From Nonomuraea rubra (GTDB lineage Bacteria > Actinomycetota > Actinomycetes > Streptosporangiales > Streptosporangiaceae), in contig NZ_JACHMI010000001.1 in NCBI RefSeq assembly GCF_014207985.1, positions 1,285,001 to 1,349,000 on the forward strand: 64,000 nucleotides of DNA, given 5' to 3'. Below, piece after piece: positions 8,191 to 17,553 of the stretch. A program made the position numbers and the translations under genes. How positions within the stretch are numbered: position 1 is the stretch's first letter; each line of letters begins with the position of its first letter. The notes below the pieces were generated by a model. The model was not told where the DNA came from. It did not search any database and saw only the letters and a program-made list of their open reading frames with translations.

Positions 8191-8538
8191 ATGGCCTGGA
8201 TCTACCTGCTCATCGCGGCGGTGTTCGAAGTCGTCTTCGCACTGGCCACCAACGCCACCGAGGGATTCACCCAGCTGTGGCCGTCCCTGCTCACGGCGGG
8301 AGCGGCGGCCGGCGGGATCTTCTTCCTGAGCCTGGCGCTGAAGACGCTGGACGTCGGCGTCGGCTACACCGTGTGGACCGGCATCGGCTCGGTCGGCACC
8401 GTCGTGCTCGGCGCCCTGATCTTCGACGAGCAGATCACCGTGTGGAAGGCCCTGGCCTTCGTCCTGATCATCGGCGGCGTCCTCGGCCTCAAACTCGCCG
8501 ACCGCCCGTCCACCACCGCCACTACCACCGCCGCCTGA
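8191..8538 (+). CDS. SMR-family multidrug efflux subunit 1
   Basis: 115 residues with four transmembrane helices and the essential helix-1 glutamate (E13 in AAVFEVVFAL). The helix-3 motif YTVWTGIGSVGTV matches EmrE/QacE-type proteins, which exchange protons for cationic lipophilic drugs. The start is ATG after GAGAAGGGA. It is followed 17 bp later by a second SMR gene, so the pair probably forms a heteromeric pump of the EbrAB/YkkCD kind. The C-terminal tail is Thr/Ala-rich and hydrophilic, longer than in subunit 2. Confidence 0.92.
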   Translation: MAWIYLLIAAVFEVVFALATNATEGFTQLWPSLLTAGAAAGGIFFLSLALKTLDVGVGYTVWTGIGSVGTVVLGALIFDEQITVWKALAFVLIIGGVLGLKLADRPSTTATTTAA

Positions 8539-8555
8539 ACCGGAGGAACGCCATC

Positions 8556-8876
8556 ATGGCCTGGCTCTACCTGTCCATCGCGATCGTCTTCGAGATCGGC
8601 TTCGCCCTCGGCACCAACGCCACCAAGGGCTTCACCCGCCTCTGGCCGTCGGTCTTCACGCTGCTGTCGGCCGCAGGCGGCATCTTCACCCTCAGCCTGG
8701 CGCTCAGGACACTGGACGTCGGCGTCGGCTACACCATGTGGACGGGCATCGGCTCCATCGGCACGGTGCTGCTCGGCGCCCTCATCTACAAGGAACGGAT
8801 CACTCCGGCCAAGCTGGGGTCGTTCGCGGCGATCATCGGCGGGGTGGTCCTGCTCAAGATCGCGGCGGGCGTCTGA
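8556..8876 (+). CDS. SMR-family multidrug efflux subunit 2
   Basis: 106 residues with four helices and E13 conserved (AIVFEIGFAL). The helix-3 motif is YTMWTGIGSIGTV and helix 4 ends ILLKIA-like (VVLLKIAAGV). The ribosome binding site CGGAGGAA precedes the ATG. It is about 60 percent identical by eye to the upstream gene, so the pair arose by duplication. The loop charges differ (KERITPAK here, DEQITVWK in subunit 1), as expected for opposite membrane insertion in a heterodimer. Confidence 0.92.
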   Translation: MAWLYLSIAIVFEIGFALGTNATKGFTRLWPSVFTLLSAAGGIFTLSLALRTLDVGVGYTMWTGIGSIGTVLLGALIYKERITPAKLGSFAAIIGGVVLLKIAAGV

Positions 8877-9205
8877 ACGCGCCGTGGAGGGGTGATCGCG
8901 GGTTAGGGCGTTCGAGCCCGGGCACGACGGGTGCCTTCTTGAGCGGCTCTCTTGCGGGATTCGGGTGGCTCACTCCGGCGGATGGGCAAGGGAGCGGACC
9001 GAGTGGCGCCGCAGGCGCCCCCGGGCGGGGCGCCGGAGGCGCTGGGGTGCCGAAGGCCGGGTTGCGCCGGAGGCGCCTGATCAGAGCGTCTGAGCTGTGC
9101 GCGCGAAGCGCCCCCGGCGAAGCCCTTTCGGGGTGGGCTCCCATGGGCGACCACCCCGACGGGCAACGGGTGGGTGGCCCACCCCTATGGGCGATGGGTG
9201 GGGGT
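8877..9205. other. Non-coding convergent gap rich in short hairpins
   Basis: No convincing gene was found between the SMR operon and the first S8 peptidase gene, which converge here. The stretch holds three GGCGC-type hairpins with 3-base loops (9005-9019, 9030-9042, 9064-9076) and G/C-rich inverted repeats near 9130-9200. It probably serves as a bidirectional termination zone. Confidence 0.5.
9168..9184 (-). terminator. Candidate terminator of the first S8 peptidase gene
   Basis: GGGTGGG-TGG-CCCACCC is a perfect 7-bp stem 22 bp beyond the stop at 9206. It has no U-run, so it is a weak candidate. Confidence 0.4.
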
Positions 9206-10561
9206 CTATCCCTTGCGGAGGGCGGACCAGATGTCGAGGCGGGGGGTGGTGACCTCGGTGTCCGCGCTCGGGTACGTGATCGGCTTGCCCGTCCGCTGCA
9301 ACGAGCCGAGCAGCCTGTCCACCGTGGCGTGCCTGCTCTTCTGGCGCAGCAGCGCGAACGCGCCCGTGACGTGCGGGGTGGCCATGGAGGTGCCGTTCAG
9401 GGCGGCGTACGTGTTGCCCGCGATGGCCGCCGTGATCGCGACGCCCGGGGCGTACAGGTCGAGCAGGGCGCCGCGGTTGGAGAAGGCGGCCACCGCGTCC
9501 TGCTTGTCCGTGGCGCCGACGGCCACCGTGTTGGAGACGCACGCGGGCCACGACACCGACGCGTCGTAGCCGTTGTTGCCGGAGGCGACCACCGTGGCGG
9601 TGCCCTTGGCGAGGAGCTTGTCCACCTCGGCCTTGAAGTCGGCGCCGTCGCCCTCGTCGCAGGCCGTGTCGTACTTGCCGCCGCCCAGGCTCAGGTTCAC
9701 CGAGGCGATGTTGTACTGGTCGGCCAGCGTGTCGGCGTATGCCATGCCAGTCAGGATGGAGGAGTCGTAGGCCAGGATGCAGACCGGGCGGCCCGAGCAG
9801 TACGGCGAGTTGTCGAAGCGGCTGAAGACCTGCACCGGAATGATCTTGGCCTTGGGCGCGACGCCGCTGGCGGCGAAGTCGGCCGTCCGCTGGCCCGCCG
9901 CGATGCCCGCCACGTGGGTGCCGTGGTAGCACAGGCCGTACTGCGGCTGCGGGGCGCCCGTCATGCACGCCGCCGTCTCGGCGTTCGCGGCCCCGTCGCC
10001 GATCTGGAACTGGCTGCCGTTCGGGCACAGCGGCTTGGAGCCGTCCACCGGGTCCGTGGCGGAGAAGCACGCCTGGGCCACGATGCGGTCGCCGAAGGCG
10101 GGGTGGTCGTTGTCGATGCCGGAGTCGAGGATCGCCACGGCGGTGCCCCTGCCGGTGTAGCCGAGGCGGTGCGCCCTGTCGGCGCCGATCAGCGGGATGC
10201 TCTCCACCAGCGTGGGCTCGTTGAGCCTGTCCTTGCGGATCGAGACCACGTCGGACTGCTGGGCGATCTGCTCCAGTTCGGCGCGGGTGCCGCGGTAGAC
10301 GAAGAAGTCCAGCTCGCCGGCGACCTCGGCAGGCGGTGCCGCGCCGACGTTCTTCCTGTCCTGCTCGACCGCCTCCGCGCTGGACTGCGCGGACTTGACC
10401 TGGGCGGGCTGCTGGACGCGGACGATCACGCGGTGCTCGCCGCTCGCCGTGATCGCCGGGTCGAGCTTGGTTTCCGGGTCGGCGAGGGCGGGTGTGGCCA
10501 CCAGCGCTGCCGAGGTGGCGGCTAACGCGATGGCGCCGGCCAGCAGAGACGAGAGTCTCAA
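9206..10561 (-). CDS. Secreted S8 subtilisin-like serine peptidase 1
   Basis: 451 residues with a TTG start preceded by GGAGGAG at good spacing. Signal peptide: basic MRLSS, hydrophobic core to about residue 24, likely cleavage after PALA (residue 27). An I9-type propeptide runs to about 115. The catalytic triad is D146 (AVAILDSGID), H216 (HGTHVAGIA) and S392 (LNGTSMATPHV). Cysteines at CFSAT, LCP, CM and CYHG may form disulfides around the active site. The protein ends about 60 residues after the catalytic serine, so there is no accessory domain. It is closely related in layout to the two neighbouring peptidases; a secreted, autoprocessed protease is expected. Confidence 0.93.
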   Translation of the reverse strand: MRLSSLLAGAIALAATSAALVATPALADPETKLDPAITASGEHRVIVRVQQPAQVKSAQSSAEAVEQDRKNVGAAPPAEVAGELDFFVYRGTRAELEQIAQQSDVVSIRKDRLNEPTLVESIPLIGADRAHRLGYTGRGTAVAILDSGIDNDHPAFGDRIVAQACFSATDPVDGSKPLCPNGSQFQIGDGAANAETAACMTGAPQPQYGLCYHGTHVAGIAAGQRTADFAASGVAPKAKIIPVQVFSRFDNSPYCSGRPVCILAYDSSILTGMAYADTLADQYNIASVNLSLGGGKYDTACDEGDGADFKAEVDKLLAKGTATVVASGNNGYDASVSWPACVSNTVAVGATDKQDAVAAFSNRGALLDLYAPGVAITAAIAGNTYAALNGTSMATPHVTGAFALLRQKSRHATVDRLLGSLQRTGKPITYPSADTEVTTPRLDIWSALRKG

Positions 10562-10656
10562 CTGCTCCTCCGGGGGTTCAGGGGGTGTTTGTTGACGAAA
10601 GTCTAGTAATCGGACAACTGATGTCAGAGAGGCGCGTGTGTTCCGTTATAGCTTCT

Positions 10657-10702
10657 TGTCGTGCTCTGCGGGCATGCGACTGTCGTGACCTGCCGGCATG
10701 CG
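10657..10702. repeat. Direct repeat between two S8 peptidase genes
   Basis: Two 22-bp units (10657-10678 and 10681-10702) of form TGTCGTG-NN-CTGC-N-GGCATGCG match at 19 of 22 positions. They sit just beyond the terminator of the second peptidase gene and upstream of the first; they may be operator half-sites or slippage products. Confidence 0.5.
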
Positions 10703-10704
10703 AA

Positions 10705-10727
10705 AGGGGCCGGGTGGCCCGGCCCCT
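10705..10727 (-). terminator. Terminator of the second S8 peptidase gene
   Basis: AGGGGCCGGG-TGG-CCCGGCCCCT is a perfect 10-bp stem 14 bp past the stop at 10741, followed on the minus strand by TTTCG. Confidence 0.75.
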
Positions 10728-10740
10728 CGATGGCTCGTGG

Positions 10741-12132
10741 TCAGGCGCCGGGGTTGGCGGGTCCCTGGGTGTTCGAGGTGGCGCGTTCCAGGTCGATCCG
10801 CGACTTGATCACCGCCGTTCCCGACGAGTCGAACTGGACGGGCGTGCCGGTGTCCTGCAGCCGCTGCAGGCTCTGCGCCACGGTGAACTCGGGGAACCGC
10901 TGCCGCATCAGCGCGAACGCCCCCGCCACGTGCGGCGCGGCCATCGAGGTCCCGGCCTTCACGCCATACAGGTCGTCCGGCACCGCGGAGTTGACCGCCA
11001 CGCCCGGCGCGAACAGGTCGAGCAGGTTGCCGCGGTTGGTGAACGGCGCCAGCGCGTCGGCGTCGTCCGTGGCCCCGGTCGCGACGGCCGTGGAGATGCA
11101 GGCGGGCGACGCGACGGCGTTCTGCATGGCGGCGTTGCCCGCCGCCACCACCGGGGCCACCCCCAGGCTCACGAGGGCGTCGAACTCCGGCTTGACCGCC
11201 GCGGCGGTCGTGTCCGTGTCGCAGGCCTCGGTGTAGCCGCGGGCGCTGCCCAGGCTCATGTTCACCGCCGCGATGTTGTAGGTCCTGACCACCCGCGTCA
11301 CGTACTCCAGCGCCAGCTTCTGATCCGAGGTGTAGCTCAGGAAGCACGGCGCGGTGGAGCCGCCGATCGCGCAGGTCAGCGGGTTGTCGATGCGGCTGAA
11401 CACCTGGATCGGGAGGACCCGGGCCTCGGGCGCCACGCCGTTGCCCGGCGCGCCCGCGACCATCTTGCCCGCCGCGATGCCCGCCACGTGCGAGCCGTGC
11501 GAGCAGGCGTTCTGGCCGTTGACCGTGCACTGCGGGATCTCGACGTTGGCCGCGCCGGGCCCCGTCTGGCTGGGCTGGTTGTTCGGGCAGAGCGAGACGG
11601 CGCCGTCCCTGCCGCTGGAGGAGGAGAAGCACGCCTCGTCCGCGACCCGGCCCGTGAAGAACGGGTGGTCGCTGTCGATCCCCGTGTCGATCACGGCCAC
11701 CGTGGTGCCCGTGCCGTTCCAGCCCGCGGCGTTCGCCTGGACCGAGCGGATCGTGGCGGTGCTGGTGTCGAGCAGGGGCATGCTCAGCTCGTCCTTGTAG
11801 ACGGACTGGACACGGGAGTCCTGCTTGAGCTTCTCCAGCGTCGCGCCGTCGAGCTCGGCGACGAAGAAGTTGGGCGACTCCGCCGCCTCCAGGACGCGGC
11901 TGCCCTCGGAGGCCTGCTCGATGTCGGCGGCCACGGCCTCGACGCTCTGGCCGGGCTTGAGCTGGATGATGGAGCGTACCGCGCTCTTCTCCTGGATCTC
12001 CGAGACGAGTGCGGGGCTGATGATCGGGTCACCGGTGTCGATGGTGTCGGCTTGGAGAGCCGTACCGGCGCACAGGGCGCCGGTCGTCATGGCCAGCGTC
12101 GTCGCGCCGACCAGCAGAGACCGTAGCCTCAC
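10741..12132 (-). CDS. Secreted S8 subtilisin-like serine peptidase 2
   Basis: 463 residues with a GTG start after GGGAGGAAGAA. A signal peptide (RLRSLLVGATTLAMTTGALC) and propeptide precede the catalytic domain. Triad: D149 (AVIDTGIDSDHP), H215 (CSHGSHVAGIA), S396 (AGTSMAAPHVAG). The insert between Asp and His contains CFSSS and LCPN motifs shared with its neighbours, indicating tandem duplication followed by divergence (roughly half of positions by eye). No membrane anchor or accessory domain. It is monocistronic: it has its own terminator, and about 190 bp separate its start from the upstream gene. Confidence 0.93.
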   Translation of the reverse strand: MRLRSLLVGATTLAMTTGALCAGTALQADTIDTGDPIISPALVSEIQEKSAVRSIIQLKPGQSVEAVAADIEQASEGSRVLEAAESPNFFVAELDGATLEKLKQDSRVQSVYKDELSMPLLDTSTATIRSVQANAAGWNGTGTTVAVIDTGIDSDHPFFTGRVADEACFSSSSGRDGAVSLCPNNQPSQTGPGAANVEIPQCTVNGQNACSHGSHVAGIAAGKMVAGAPGNGVAPEARVLPIQVFSRIDNPLTCAIGGSTAPCFLSYTSDQKLALEYVTRVVRTYNIAAVNMSLGSARGYTEACDTDTTAAAVKPEFDALVSLGVAPVVAAGNAAMQNAVASPACISTAVATGATDDADALAPFTNRGNLLDLFAPGVAVNSAVPDDLYGVKAGTSMAAPHVAGAFALMRQRFPEFTVAQSLQRLQDTGTPVQFDSSGTAVIKSRIDLERATSNTQGPANPGA

Positions 12133-12285
12133 TTCTTCCTCCCGGGAGCTGGAGCCGTGAAGCGTTTCCGGCTCGCGGCTGCGTACAGCCGCTTACCTCC
12201 CCACCTGCGACAACTGTGATGTCAGTGACGTATGTAACCCGATTAAACGTTGGAGGCTATTTTGCTTTTATGCGACACAAGCGAA

Positions 12286-12311
12286 AAGGCCGGTCTGAAG
12301 TGACCGGCCTT
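12286..12311 (-). terminator. Rho-independent terminator of the third S8 peptidase gene
   Basis: AAGGCCGGTC-TGAAGT-GACCGGCCTT is a perfect 10-bp stem with a 6-base loop, 15 bp beyond the stop at 12326, with TTTT completing the minus-strand exit. Confidence 0.85.
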
Positions 12312-12325
12312 ATTCGGAAATTCCG

Positions 12326-14287
12326 CTATTTGACGGTTTTGAGGATATTGCTGGTGGCCTTTTTCAGCGCCGCCGCGCTCGGCTTGCTGCTGAGCCTGAC
12401 CTTCTCGGCCGCGGACAGCGCCGTCGTGCCGTTCGTCCCGTGCGCCCAGTTCAGCCAGGCCGTCAGCAGCGCGCTGTCCAGCTTGGCCTTGCGGGTCTTC
12501 GAACTCTTCAGTACGCGGTACGCCTTGCCCAGCGACGACGCCTTCGTCAGCTCGGGGAACACCTTGCTCGACTTGCCGATCAGCTTCAGATAGCAGGTCA
12601 GCGTCTCGTCCGGGATCGTGCCGCTGGCCCGGTGCAGCTCCACGGCCCACTGCGGGGTCGCCAGCTTCCGCGCGGCGGTGCCCCGCGTGCAGACCGCGGC
12701 CGGCGGCTTCGCCGTCTCCGTCACGGTCACCGTGACCGTCACCGTCGGCAGCGGGACCGGAGTGGAGGACGGCGAGGGCGCCGGCTCCGCCGGATCCTCC
12801 GGCTCGGGAGTGGGGCCGCTGCTGTCGCTCGGGTCGGGCTCGGGGGCCGTGTCGTCCGCCACGGGGGACGGGCTCTGGGTGACGGGCGGCTGCGCGGCCG
12901 CGCCGGTCAGGGCCGCCGCCAGGTCCAGGCGCGGGGTGGTGACCTGGGCGCCGGCGACGTCGTACACGTACGGCCTGCCGGTCGACTTCAGCGTCTCGAT
13001 CAGCTCGGCCATCGGCTTGTCCGGCGAGGCCGCCTTCATCAGCGCCAGCGCGCCGGCCACCTGCGGGGTCGCCATCGAGGTGCCGCTGTAGACGATCGTG
13101 GTGTTGTCGGGCACCGCCGACTCGATGTCCACGCCGGGCGCGAACAGGTCGAGCAGCGGGCCCCGGTTGGACCACTCCGCGATGGCGTCGGCGTTGTCGT
13201 TCGCGCCGACGGCCACCGCCGTGGAGACGCAGGCGGGGTGGGCCGTGCCCTCGTAGTACTCGTTGCCCGCGGCCACCACGGTCGCGGCGCCCTTGGCCAG
13301 CAGCGCGTCGAACTTCTCCTTGAAGATCGCGCCTTCCACGGTGGCGTCGCAGTTCGTGTCGTAGAGCATGCCGCCGAGGCTCATGTTCACCGCCGCGACG
13401 GGCTGGTTCAGGCTCGCCACGTAGTCGAGCGCCTGGCGCAGCGACGACTCGTACGCCACCAGGCACGCCGGCTCGCCGCAGCTGTCCTCGTCGTTCAGCC
13501 GGCTGAACACCTGCACGGCCACGATGCCCGCGCCCGGCGCCACGCCGCCGGTGCCTGCCGCGATGCCCGCGACGTGCGAGCCGTGGTCGCACAGGTTCAC
13601 GCCGTCGAGCAGGCAGTTGGGGGTCGTCGCGTCCGCCGCGTTCCCGTCCCTCTGCTCGTTCATGCCGTTCGGGCAGAGCGAGACGACGCCGCTGTCCTCC
13701 GTGGCGGAGAAGCACGCCTGGGCCACGATCCGGCCCTGGAACCACGGGTGGTCGACGTCGATGCCGGTGTCGAGCACGGCCACCACCTGGCCGGCCCCGG
13801 TGTTGCCACCTGCGTGCACCTTGTCGGCGCCGATCAGGGAGAGGCTCGGGGCGACCTCGGCCGGCGTGTACGTCCGGTCGCGGTGGATGGAGGAGACCCG
13901 CGGGTCCTCGGCGAGTTTGGCCAGCTCCTCCGCCGTCCCCTCCACGACCATGAACGACTGGCTCTGCGGCTGCAGCACCACGTCCACGCTCTCGGCCGCG
14001 GCCTGCGTGGCCACGGGCGCGGTCTCGGCCGGGCCGGTCAGCTCGACGATGGCCCGCTCGGTGCCGCCGTCGACGCCTAAGCCGTCCTCGACCTTGCTCT
14101 CAGGGTCGGCGGGAGCCTCCGCGGGAGGGGTCTCCTCCGCCGGGGGCTGTTCCGCCGGGGGCTGTTCCGTCGGGGTCTGCGTCACGCCCGGCGCCGGTGT
14201 CGCGGCCGGGTCCTCCGCGTAGGCGGGACCCGAAAGCGGCAGCAGGGCCAGGGCGATCGTGCTGACGATCAGGGGGCGGAATCGCAC
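12326..14287 (-). CDS. Secreted S8 serine peptidase 3 with C-terminal extension
   Basis: 653 residues from a GTG at 14287 preceded by GGAGGA; the frame is open to 14341 but that part has no signal-peptide character. After the signal peptide (ending PAYA, residue 24) comes a Pro/Glu-rich linker (PPAEQPPAEETPP), a propeptide, and the catalytic domain with D173 (AVLDTGID), H238 (CDHGSHVAGIA) and Ser in GTSMATPQVAG. A second Pro/Ser/Asp-rich linker leads to a roughly 115-residue lysine-rich C-terminal domain (two Cys, ends NILKTVK) that I do not recognise. That domain is absent from the two sister peptidases and may direct wall or substrate binding. Confidence 0.9.
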   Translation of the reverse strand: MRFRPLIVSTIALALLPLSGPAYAEDPAATPAPGVTQTPTEQPPAEQPPAEETPPAEAPADPESKVEDGLGVDGGTERAIVELTGPAETAPVATQAAAESVDVVLQPQSQSFMVVEGTAEELAKLAEDPRVSSIHRDRTYTPAEVAPSLSLIGADKVHAGGNTGAGQVVAVLDTGIDVDHPWFQGRIVAQACFSATEDSGVVSLCPNGMNEQRDGNAADATTPNCLLDGVNLCDHGSHVAGIAAGTGGVAPGAGIVAVQVFSRLNDEDSCGEPACLVAYESSLRQALDYVASLNQPVAAVNMSLGGMLYDTNCDATVEGAIFKEKFDALLAKGAATVVAAGNEYYEGTAHPACVSTAVAVGANDNADAIAEWSNRGPLLDLFAPGVDIESAVPDNTTIVYSGTSMATPQVAGALALMKAASPDKPMAELIETLKSTGRPYVYDVAGAQVTTPRLDLAAALTGAAAQPPVTQSPSPVADDTAPEPDPSDSSGPTPEPEDPAEPAPSPSSTPVPLPTVTVTVTVTETAKPPAAVCTRGTAARKLATPQWAVELHRASGTIPDETLTCYLKLIGKSSKVFPELTKASSLGKAYRVLKSSKTRKAKLDSALLTAWLNWAHGTNGTTALSAAEKVRLSSKPSAAALKKATSNILKTVK

Positions 14288-14384
14288 GCGTCCTCCGAGG
14301 GGGATGATCTCGGAGTTTAGGGCGATTTGCCCCAGAGGCACAGGCCCCCAGGGGGTTTCTCACCGAACTTTCAGCGGGTGCACC

Positions 14385-16553
14385 TCAATCGTTCAGCCGG
14401 TTCCCCTCGTGCGTGAGCCACACCGCGCCCAGCGGCGGCACCCGCAACGTCGTCGAGTACGGCAGCCCGTGCCACGGCTCGGCCTCCGCCTCGACCGCCC
14501 CGAGGTTGCCGACGCCGCTGCCCCAGTAATCGTAGGCGTCCGTGTTGACCGCCTCCGACCACCGGCCCGCGTACGGGAGCCCGAGCCGGTAGCTCTCGTG
14601 CGGCCCGCCGCTGAAGTTCACCACGCACGCCACCGCCGACCCGTCGTTGGCGTAGCGCACGAACGAGAGCGTGTTGCCCGAGGCGTCGTCGGCGTCGATC
14701 CACCGGAAGCCCTCGGGCCTGGAGTCCTGCTCCCACAGCGCCGGGGTGTCGCGGTAGAGCCGGTTCAGGTCGCGGACCAGCCGCTGCACGCCCTGGTGCC
14801 CGTCGAACTCCAGCACCCACCAGTCGAGCCCGCGGCTCTCCGACCACTCCGAGCCCTGGCCGAACTCGCCGCCCATGAACAGCAGTTGCTTGCCCGGATG
14901 CGCCCACATGAACGCCAGCAACGCCCGCAGCTGCGCGAACCGCTGCCACTCGTCGCCCGGCATCTTGCCCAGCAGCGAGCCCTTGCCGTGCACGACCTCG
15001 TCGTGGGACAGCGGCAGCACGTAGTTCTCCGAGTACGCGTACAGCAGCGAGAACGTCATCTCGTGGTGGTGGTACTGGCGGAAGATCGGCTCGTGGTGCA
15101 GGTACTTGAGCGTGTCGTGCATCCAGCCCATGTTCCACTTGAACCCGAACCCGAGCCCGCCCAGATGCACCGGCCGCGAGACCCCGGGCCAGGCCGTCGA
15201 CTCCTCGGCCACGGTCGTGATGCCGGGCGCCTCCCGGTAGCAGACCGAGTTCATCTCCTTGAGGAACTCGACCGCGTCCAGGTTCTCCCTGCCGCCGTAC
15301 ACGTTGGGCGTCCACTCGCCCTCGCGCCGCGAGTAGTCGAGGTAGAGCATCGAGGCCACCGCGTCCACCCGCAGGCCGTCGATGTGGAACTCCTTCAGCC
15401 AGAACAGCGCGTTGGCCACCAGGAAGTTCTTCACCTCCCTGCGGCCGAAGTCGAACACGTAGGTGCCCCAGTCGGGGTGCTCGCCCCTGGCCGGGTCGGC
15501 GTGCTCGTACAGCGGGGTGCCGTCGAAGCGGGCCAGCGCCCAGTCGTCCATCGGGAAGTGCGCGGGCACCCAGTCGAGCAGCACGCCGATGCCGCGCTGG
15601 TGCATGCGGTCCACGAAGTGGCGGAACTCGTCGGGCGTGCCGAACCGCGCCGTCGGCGCGTAGTAGGAGGTCACCTGGTAACCCCACGACCCGCCGAACG
15701 GGTGCTCGGCCACCGGCAGCAGCTCCACGTGGGTGAAGCCCAGGTCCGCGGCGTACTCGGAGAGCTGGTCGGCCAGCTCCACGTACGACAGCCCCGGCCG
15801 CCACGAGCCCAGGTGCACCTCGTAGATGCTCATCGGCCCGTGCTGCGGCTGCCGCTCGCGCCGGTCGACCATCCAGGCGTCGTCCTGCCAGCTGTAGTCG
15901 GACTTGTCGATCACCGAGGCCGTCATCGGCGGCACCTCGGTGCGCCTGGCCATCGGGTCGGCCTTGTCGCGCCACACCCCGTCGGCGCCCAGCACCTGGT
16001 ACTTGTACCGCTGGCCCGCCCCCAGCCCCGGCACGAACAGCTCCCACACGCCCGACCGGCCCAGCGACCGCATCGGGTAGGCGACGCCGTCCCAGTGGTT
16101 GAAGTCGCCGACGACCCTGATCCCGCGCGCGTTCGGCGCCCAGACGGCGAACGCCGTGCCCTGGACGTCCTCGTGCTCCATCACACGCGCGCCGAGGACC
16201 TCCCACAGCCGCTCGTGCCGCCCCTCGCCGATCAGGTGCAGGTCCACCTCGCCGAGCGTGGGCCAGTGCCGGTACGGGTCCCGGACCTCGTACGGGTCCG
16301 CGCCCGCGTACTTGACGCTCAGCGTGTACGCCGGCACCTTGTCCAGCCCGGGGAGCGTCACCTCGAACACCCCGTGGGCCTGGTGTTTCATGTCGTGGGC
16401 AGAGCCGTCCTCCAGCACCACCCGCACGCGTTCGGCCAGGGGCCGCAGCGTGCGGAACACCACCCCGCCGGTCACGGGGTGTGCTCCCAGCACGGAGTGG
16501 GGGTCGTGGTGCGCACCGCCCGCGAGGCGGTCGAGCTCTGTCCTCATCGGCAT
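14385..16553 (-). CDS. glgB: 1,4-alpha-glucan branching enzyme
   Basis: GH13_9 enzyme that cuts alpha-1,4 glucan chains and re-attaches them by alpha-1,6 bonds, in the cytoplasm. 722 residues, close to the usual length of actinobacterial GlgB. Visible parts: two N-terminal carbohydrate-binding/E-set domains (to about 225), then the TIM barrel with nucleophile Asp in [13 protein letters not shown], acid/base Glu in TVAEESTAW, and Asp in [15 protein letters not shown], then a C-terminal beta domain. It is not adjacent to glgE-treS-mak, which lies 5 kb away; product use in the GlgE pathway is inferred from the family. Confidence 0.95.
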   Translation of the reverse strand: MPMRTELDRLAGGAHHDPHSVLGAHPVTGGVVFRTLRPLAERVRVVLEDGSAHDMKHQAHGVFEVTLPGLDKVPAYTLSVKYAGADPYEVRDPYRHWPTLGEVDLHLIGEGRHERLWEVLGARVMEHEDVQGTAFAVWAPNARGIRVVGDFNHWDGVAYPMRSLGRSGVWELFVPGLGAGQRYKYQVLGADGVWRDKADPMARRTEVPPMTASVIDKSDYSWQDDAWMVDRRERQPQHGPMSIYEVHLGSWRPGLSYVELADQLSEYAADLGFTHVELLPVAEHPFGGSWGYQVTSYYAPTARFGTPDEFRHFVDRMHQRGIGVLLDWVPAHFPMDDWALARFDGTPLYEHADPARGEHPDWGTYVFDFGRREVKNFLVANALFWLKEFHIDGLRVDAVASMLYLDYSRREGEWTPNVYGGRENLDAVEFLKEMNSVCYREAPGITTVAEESTAWPGVSRPVHLGGLGFGFKWNMGWMHDTLKYLHHEPIFRQYHHHEMTFSLLYAYSENYVLPLSHDEVVHGKGSLLGKMPGDEWQRFAQLRALLAFMWAHPGKQLLFMGGEFGQGSEWSESRGLDWWVLEFDGHQGVQRLVRDLNRLYRDTPALWEQDSRPEGFRWIDADDASGNTLSFVRYANDGSAVACVVNFSGGPHESYRLGLPYAGRWSEAVNTDAYDYWGSGVGNLGAVEAEAEPWHGLPYSTTLRVPPLGAVWLTHEGNRLND

Positions 16554-16739
16554 GCTCCCAACACTGCCCTAAGATGACCGTCCATCCCAGGCACTGCCCG
16601 CTTTCACGGCGACAATCACCGGATGTGCGAAATCCCGGGTTTATCACAAGAGGATGCCGAGGTGGTCTAGAGATCCTTTCCCCGTTCTTGGCTCGACATA
16701 CTGGTGGGCTGCTCGCGTCCCCTCCCAGAAAGGCGAGCC

Positions 16740-17459
16740 ATGTATCCACCTCCGCCCGGACACCCACCACAGGGATACGCCCCGCCCCCGCCCCCCTTAC
16801 GCCCGGTCCGCGGTGTCGCGCTGTTCGCGATCGTGGCCCTGGCGTGTGACTCCGTCGTCGGCCTCTGCGCGGCCGGGGTCGGCCTGTGGTACGGCGGGCT
16901 CGTGGACCGCATGATCGTGGACCTCGACTCCGTCTCCGACTCGGAGATCGACACCGCCGACCTGATCTACGGGCTGTCCGGCATCGCCGAGTTCATCGTG
17001 TACGTGGTCGCCGTCGTCGCGTTCCTGGTCTGGCTGTTCAGGGTGCGTGCCAACGCGGAGCTCCTCTCCCCGGGCGGGCACCGGCGCGGCAAGCCGTGGG
17101 TGATCTTCGGCTGGGTGGTGCCGATCGTCAACTTCTGGTTCCCGAAGCAGGTCGTGGACGACATCTGGTACGCCTCCACGCGCGACGGCTCCGCGTCCAA
17201 GGGGCTGATCGACGCCTGGTGGGCGGCCTGGCTCGTGGGCAGCCTGGTGAGCAACTTCGCCGGGCGGCTGCTGTTCCGGGCCGAGGACCTGGAGACCCTG
17301 GCGGCGGCCGCGCGGTTCGACACGGTGAGCATCGGGCTGATGCTGGTCGCGGCGGTGCTGGCGATCGGCGTCATCCGCAGGATCAGCAGCGCCCAGGAAC
17401 AGCACCTCCAGGCCACGTCCGCCGCGCCGGCCGCCCACGGCGGCTACCCGGCGTACTGA
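16740..17459 (+). CDS. DUF4328 membrane protein
   Basis: 239 residues. A short Pro/Tyr-rich N-terminus (YPPPPGHPPQGYAPPP) precedes about four transmembrane helices. The conserved DUF4328 features are WLFRVRANAELL, WVIFGWVVPIVNFWFPKQV and DIWYAS. Function is unknown across the family; the Pro-rich cytosolic tail is shared with many actinobacterial membrane proteins. The start is ATG with AGAAAGGCGAG in front. It is convergent with the SARP-type regulator gene, with repeated sequence in the gap. Confidence 0.8.
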   Translation: MYPPPPGHPPQGYAPPPPPLRPVRGVALFAIVALACDSVVGLCAAGVGLWYGGLVDRMIVDLDSVSDSEIDTADLIYGLSGIAEFIVYVVAVVAFLVWLFRVRANAELLSPGGHRRGKPWVIFGWVVPIVNFWFPKQVVDDIWYASTRDGSASKGLIDAWWAAWLVGSLVSNFAGRLLFRAEDLETLAAAARFDTVSIGLMLVAAVLAIGVIRRISSAQEQHLQATSAAPAAHGGYPAY

Positions 17460-17553
17460 CGGGCGCGCGTGGATCGCCCGGCCTGCTGGCGGGCGCGCGG
17501 TGATCACTCGGCGGGGCTGACCGGCAGCGCGGTGATCACCCGGCGGGCTGACG
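17460..17553. repeat. Tandem copies of the SARP gene 3' end
   Basis: GCGCGGTGATCAC(T/C)CGGCGGG(G)CTGA is present around the real stop (17536) and again 32 bp downstream (17504), with a third degenerate copy at about 17463-17480. The second copy contains a stop in another frame. Confidence 0.6.

Noticed and set aside
8877..9205. Minus-strand frames of 87-96 residues in the SMR/S8 gap
   Set aside because: Pro/Arg/Ala-rich, overlapping hairpins, with no ribosome binding site or recognisable pattern.
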